This document shows positions 5,968 to 7,549 of a DNA stretch of 7,549 nucleotides, piece after piece (position 1 is the stretch's first letter; each line of letters begins with the position of its first letter). Source of the stretch: Phenylobacterium sp. GTDB taxonomy: Bacteria > Pseudomonadota > Alphaproteobacteria > Caulobacterales > Caulobacteraceae. The notes beneath the pieces are model-generated. The model had not been told where the DNA came from. It ran no database searches and worked only from the letters and a program-made list of their open reading frames with translations. The stretch spans positions 1-7,549 of the forward strand of contig JAQGIJ010000530.1 of assembly GCA_028291285.1 (NCBI GenBank), read 5' to 3'. The translations under genes and the position numbers were made by a program.

Positions 5968-7035
5968 TTGGCCGACGGCGTCGAGGACATCACCCAGGAC
6001 GTGGAGCGACCCACGCTCTCCTATCCCTTCGCGGAAGGCCCGACGGCCGCGCGCGCCGTCGAGGTCGCGCCGGGGGTGAAGTGGCTGCGCATGCCGCTGG
6101 GCGGATCGCTCGCCTTCATCAACGTCTGGGCGATCGCGGAAGAGGGCGGCTGGGCGATCGCCGACACCGGCATCGGCGGCGCCGCGACGGTCCAGGCCTG
6201 GCACGAGGCCTTCAAGGGCCCGCTGGGCGGCCAGCGCGCCACCCGCGTCTTCGTCACCCACATGCACCCCGACCACATCGGCATGGCCGGCTGGCTGACC
6301 CGCAAGTATGACTGCCGGCTCTGGGTAACGCGGCTGGAGTTCCTCACCTGTCGCAGCCTGGCCGCCGACACCGGGCGCGAGGCGCCGGAGGACGGCGTCG
6401 GCTTCTACCGCGCCGCCGGCTGGGACGAGGAGCAGCTGGAGACCTACCGCGCCCGCTTCGGCTTCTTCGGCAAGGGGCTGCACGCCCTGCCCGACAGCTA
6501 CCACCGGCTGCGCGACGGCGACGAGGTGACGATCGGCGACCACCTCTGGCGGGTGGTGGTGGGCTCCGGCCACAGCCCGGAGCACGGCTGCTTCTACTGC
6601 CCGGAGCTGAAGCTGCTGATCTCCGGCGACCAGATCCTGCCGAGGATCTCCTCCAACGTGGCGGTCTTCCCGACCGAGCCCGACGCCGACCCGCTGCACG
6701 AGTGGCTGACCTCGCTGGCCCGCATCAAGACGCTGGTGCCCGACGAGGTGCTGGTGCTGCCGGCGCATAACGACCCCTTCCACGGCCTGCATGCGCGGAT
6801 CGACAACCTGATCGCCGGCCACGAGCGGGGGCTGGAGCGGCTGCGCGCGCTGATCGCCGAGCCCCGGCGGGTGGTCGACGTCTTCGGCGCCCTCTTCCGG
6901 CGGCCGATCGACGAGAACAACCTGGGGCTGGCCACCGGCGAGAGCCTGGCGCACCTCAACTACCTCGTCGCCCGCGGCCAGGCGGTGCGTGCGCGCGACG
7001 AAAACGGCGTCGACTGGTACCGCGCCGCCGCTTAA
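5968..7035 (+). CDS. Metallo-beta-lactamase-fold hydrolase with C-terminal winged-helix-like domain
   Basis: A 355-residue zinc-dependent hydrolase, read from a TTG start. Metal ligands are complete: H98, H100, D102 and H103 in THMHPDHIG, H202 in GSGHSPEHG, bridging D221 in ISGDQILP, and H267 in LPAHNDPFHG. The first strands (FINVWAIAEEGGWAIADTGI, residues 51-70) are typical of the glyoxalase II/LACTB2-like branch. After about residue 275 the chain becomes helical and ends with a segment (AHLNYLVARGQAVRARDENG) that looks like the small winged helix found at the end of LACTB2-like proteins. True beta-lactamase is unlikely: no signal peptide is seen. In this setting a thioesterase or lactonase acting on a CoA or ring intermediate is plausible, by analogy with MBL-fold thioesterases, but nothing in the sequence proves the substrate. 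It follows trxC by 62 bases and precedes the crotonase by 29. Confidence 0.92.
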   Translation: MADGVEDITQDVERPTLSYPFAEGPTAARAVEVAPGVKWLRMPLGGSLAFINVWAIAEEGGWAIADTGIGGAATVQAWHEAFKGPLGGQRATRVFVTHMHPDHIGMAGWLTRKYDCRLWVTRLEFLTCRSLAADTGREAPEDGVGFYRAAGWDEEQLETYRARFGFFGKGLHALPDSYHRLRDGDEVTIGDHLWRVVVGSGHSPEHGCFYCPELKLLISGDQILPRISSNVAVFPTEPDADPLHEWLTSLARIKTLVPDEVLVLPAHNDPFHGLHARIDNLIAGHERGLERLRALIAEPRRVVDVFGALFRRPIDENNLGLATGESLAHLNYLVARGQAVRARDENGVDWYRAAA

Positions 7036-7064
7036 ACACCGTCGCCGAACGCGGAGGCGAGGCG

Positions 7065-7549
7065 ATGACCGACCAAGTGCTGATCGAAAAGGCCGGGGGC
7101 GTGCTCACCCTCACCCTGAACCGGCCGGAGAAGAAGAACTCTTTGACGCCGCAGATGTACGCCGCCCTCGGCCAGGCGATCGCCGGCGCCGACCACGACC
7201 GCGAGGTCCGCGCCGTCCTGATCCAGGCCAATGGCGACATGTTCACCGCCGGCAACGACCTGGGGGAGTTCGCCGCCATCAACGCCGGCGAGGTCTCCGG
7301 CCGCCCCTCGGCCCAGCCGCTCCTGGAGGCGCTGGCCGGCTCGAAAAAGCCGTTGGTGGCCGCCGTCCACGGCCGCGCCGTGGGCGTCGGCCTGACCATG
7401 CTGCTGCACTGCGACCTGGTGTTCGTGGCCGAGGACGCGCTGCTCTCCAGCCCCTTCGTCAACCTGGCCCTGGTGCCGGAGGCCGCCTCCTCCCTGCTGC
7501 TGCCGGCGCGGATCGGCCATGCGCGCGCCTTCTCGATGTTCGCGCTGGG
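7065..7549 (+). CDS. Crotonase-family protein, probable enoyl-CoA isomerase, 5' part (3' end outside window)
   Basis: The reading frame is open from ATG 7065 to the window edge, 161 residues without a stop; a full member has about 250-270. GGAGG at 7053-7057 lies seven bases before ATG. Family marks are TLNRPEKKNSL (17-27), the first oxyanion-hole segment FTAGNDLGEF (60-69), the second, HGRAVGVGLTMLLHCDL (102-118), and SSPFVNLALVPEAASSLLLP (128-147). Aligned on the HCD motif, the two glutamates that hydratases use for water addition (E144 and E164 of rat mitochondrial enoyl-CoA hydratase) are T111 and F131 here. E139 in LVPEAASS instead lines up with the catalytic acid of ECI2-type isomerases and with the Asp of PaaG. 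It is therefore more likely to shift a double bond (delta3 to delta2) than to hydrate one. It is the closest gene to the MBL hydrolase and probably shares its transcript. Confidence 0.93.
   Translation, partial: MTDQVLIEKAGGVLTLTLNRPEKKNSLTPQMYAALGQAIAGADHDREVRAVLIQANGDMFTAGNDLGEFAAINAGEVSGRPSAQPLLEALAGSKKPLVAAVHGRAVGVGLTMLLHCDLVFVAEDALLSSPFVNLALVPEAASSLLLPARIGHARAFSMFAL

Overview
The window is 7.5 kb of very GC-rich DNA with seven genes, all on the + strand, separated by gaps of only 29 to 81 bases. The third-position GC bias, a TonB-dependent receptor with a plug of the kind common in sphingomonads and Caulobacterales, and a Spinster-type MFS transporter next to acyl-CoA enzymes together suggest an alphaproteobacterium, perhaps Caulobacterales (Phenylobacterium or Caulobacter type) or Sphingomonadales. 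This placement is inference; there is no rRNA or other taxonomic marker.

Layout: (1) 1-1836, the 3' part of a TonB-dependent outer-membrane receptor cut by the window start; (2) about 1868-3433, an AMP-forming acyl-CoA ligase; (3) 3486-4865, an MFS transporter of the Spinster-like group; (4) 4919-5371, a MarR-family regulator preceded by a short, less GC-rich gap with repeated TTGAACG/CGTTCA elements, the best candidate operator and promoter in the window; (5) 5453-5905, thioredoxin 2 (TrxC) with an N-terminal zinc ribbon; (6) 5968-7035, a metallo-beta-lactamase-fold hydrolase with a C-terminal helical domain and a TTG start; (7) 7065 to the window end, the 5' part of a crotonase whose active-site residues look like an enoyl-CoA isomerase and not a hydratase.

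The genes fit a small uptake-and-catabolism module for a hydrophobic carboxylic acid: receptor (outer membrane), MFS carrier (inner membrane), ligase (CoA activation), crotonase (beta-oxidation-type step), with the MBL hydrolase as a possible CoA-thioester or lactone hydrolase and MarR as the likely local switch. The substrate cannot be named from the sequence. TrxC is a general thiol-disulfide enzyme and may simply be a neighbour.

No tRNA, rRNA, CRISPR array, insertion sequence, attachment site or clear rho-independent terminator was seen, and no gap between genes exceeds 81 bases. I see a coherent, fairly ordinary accessory catabolic cluster. I do not see strong evidence for a wholly undescribed system.
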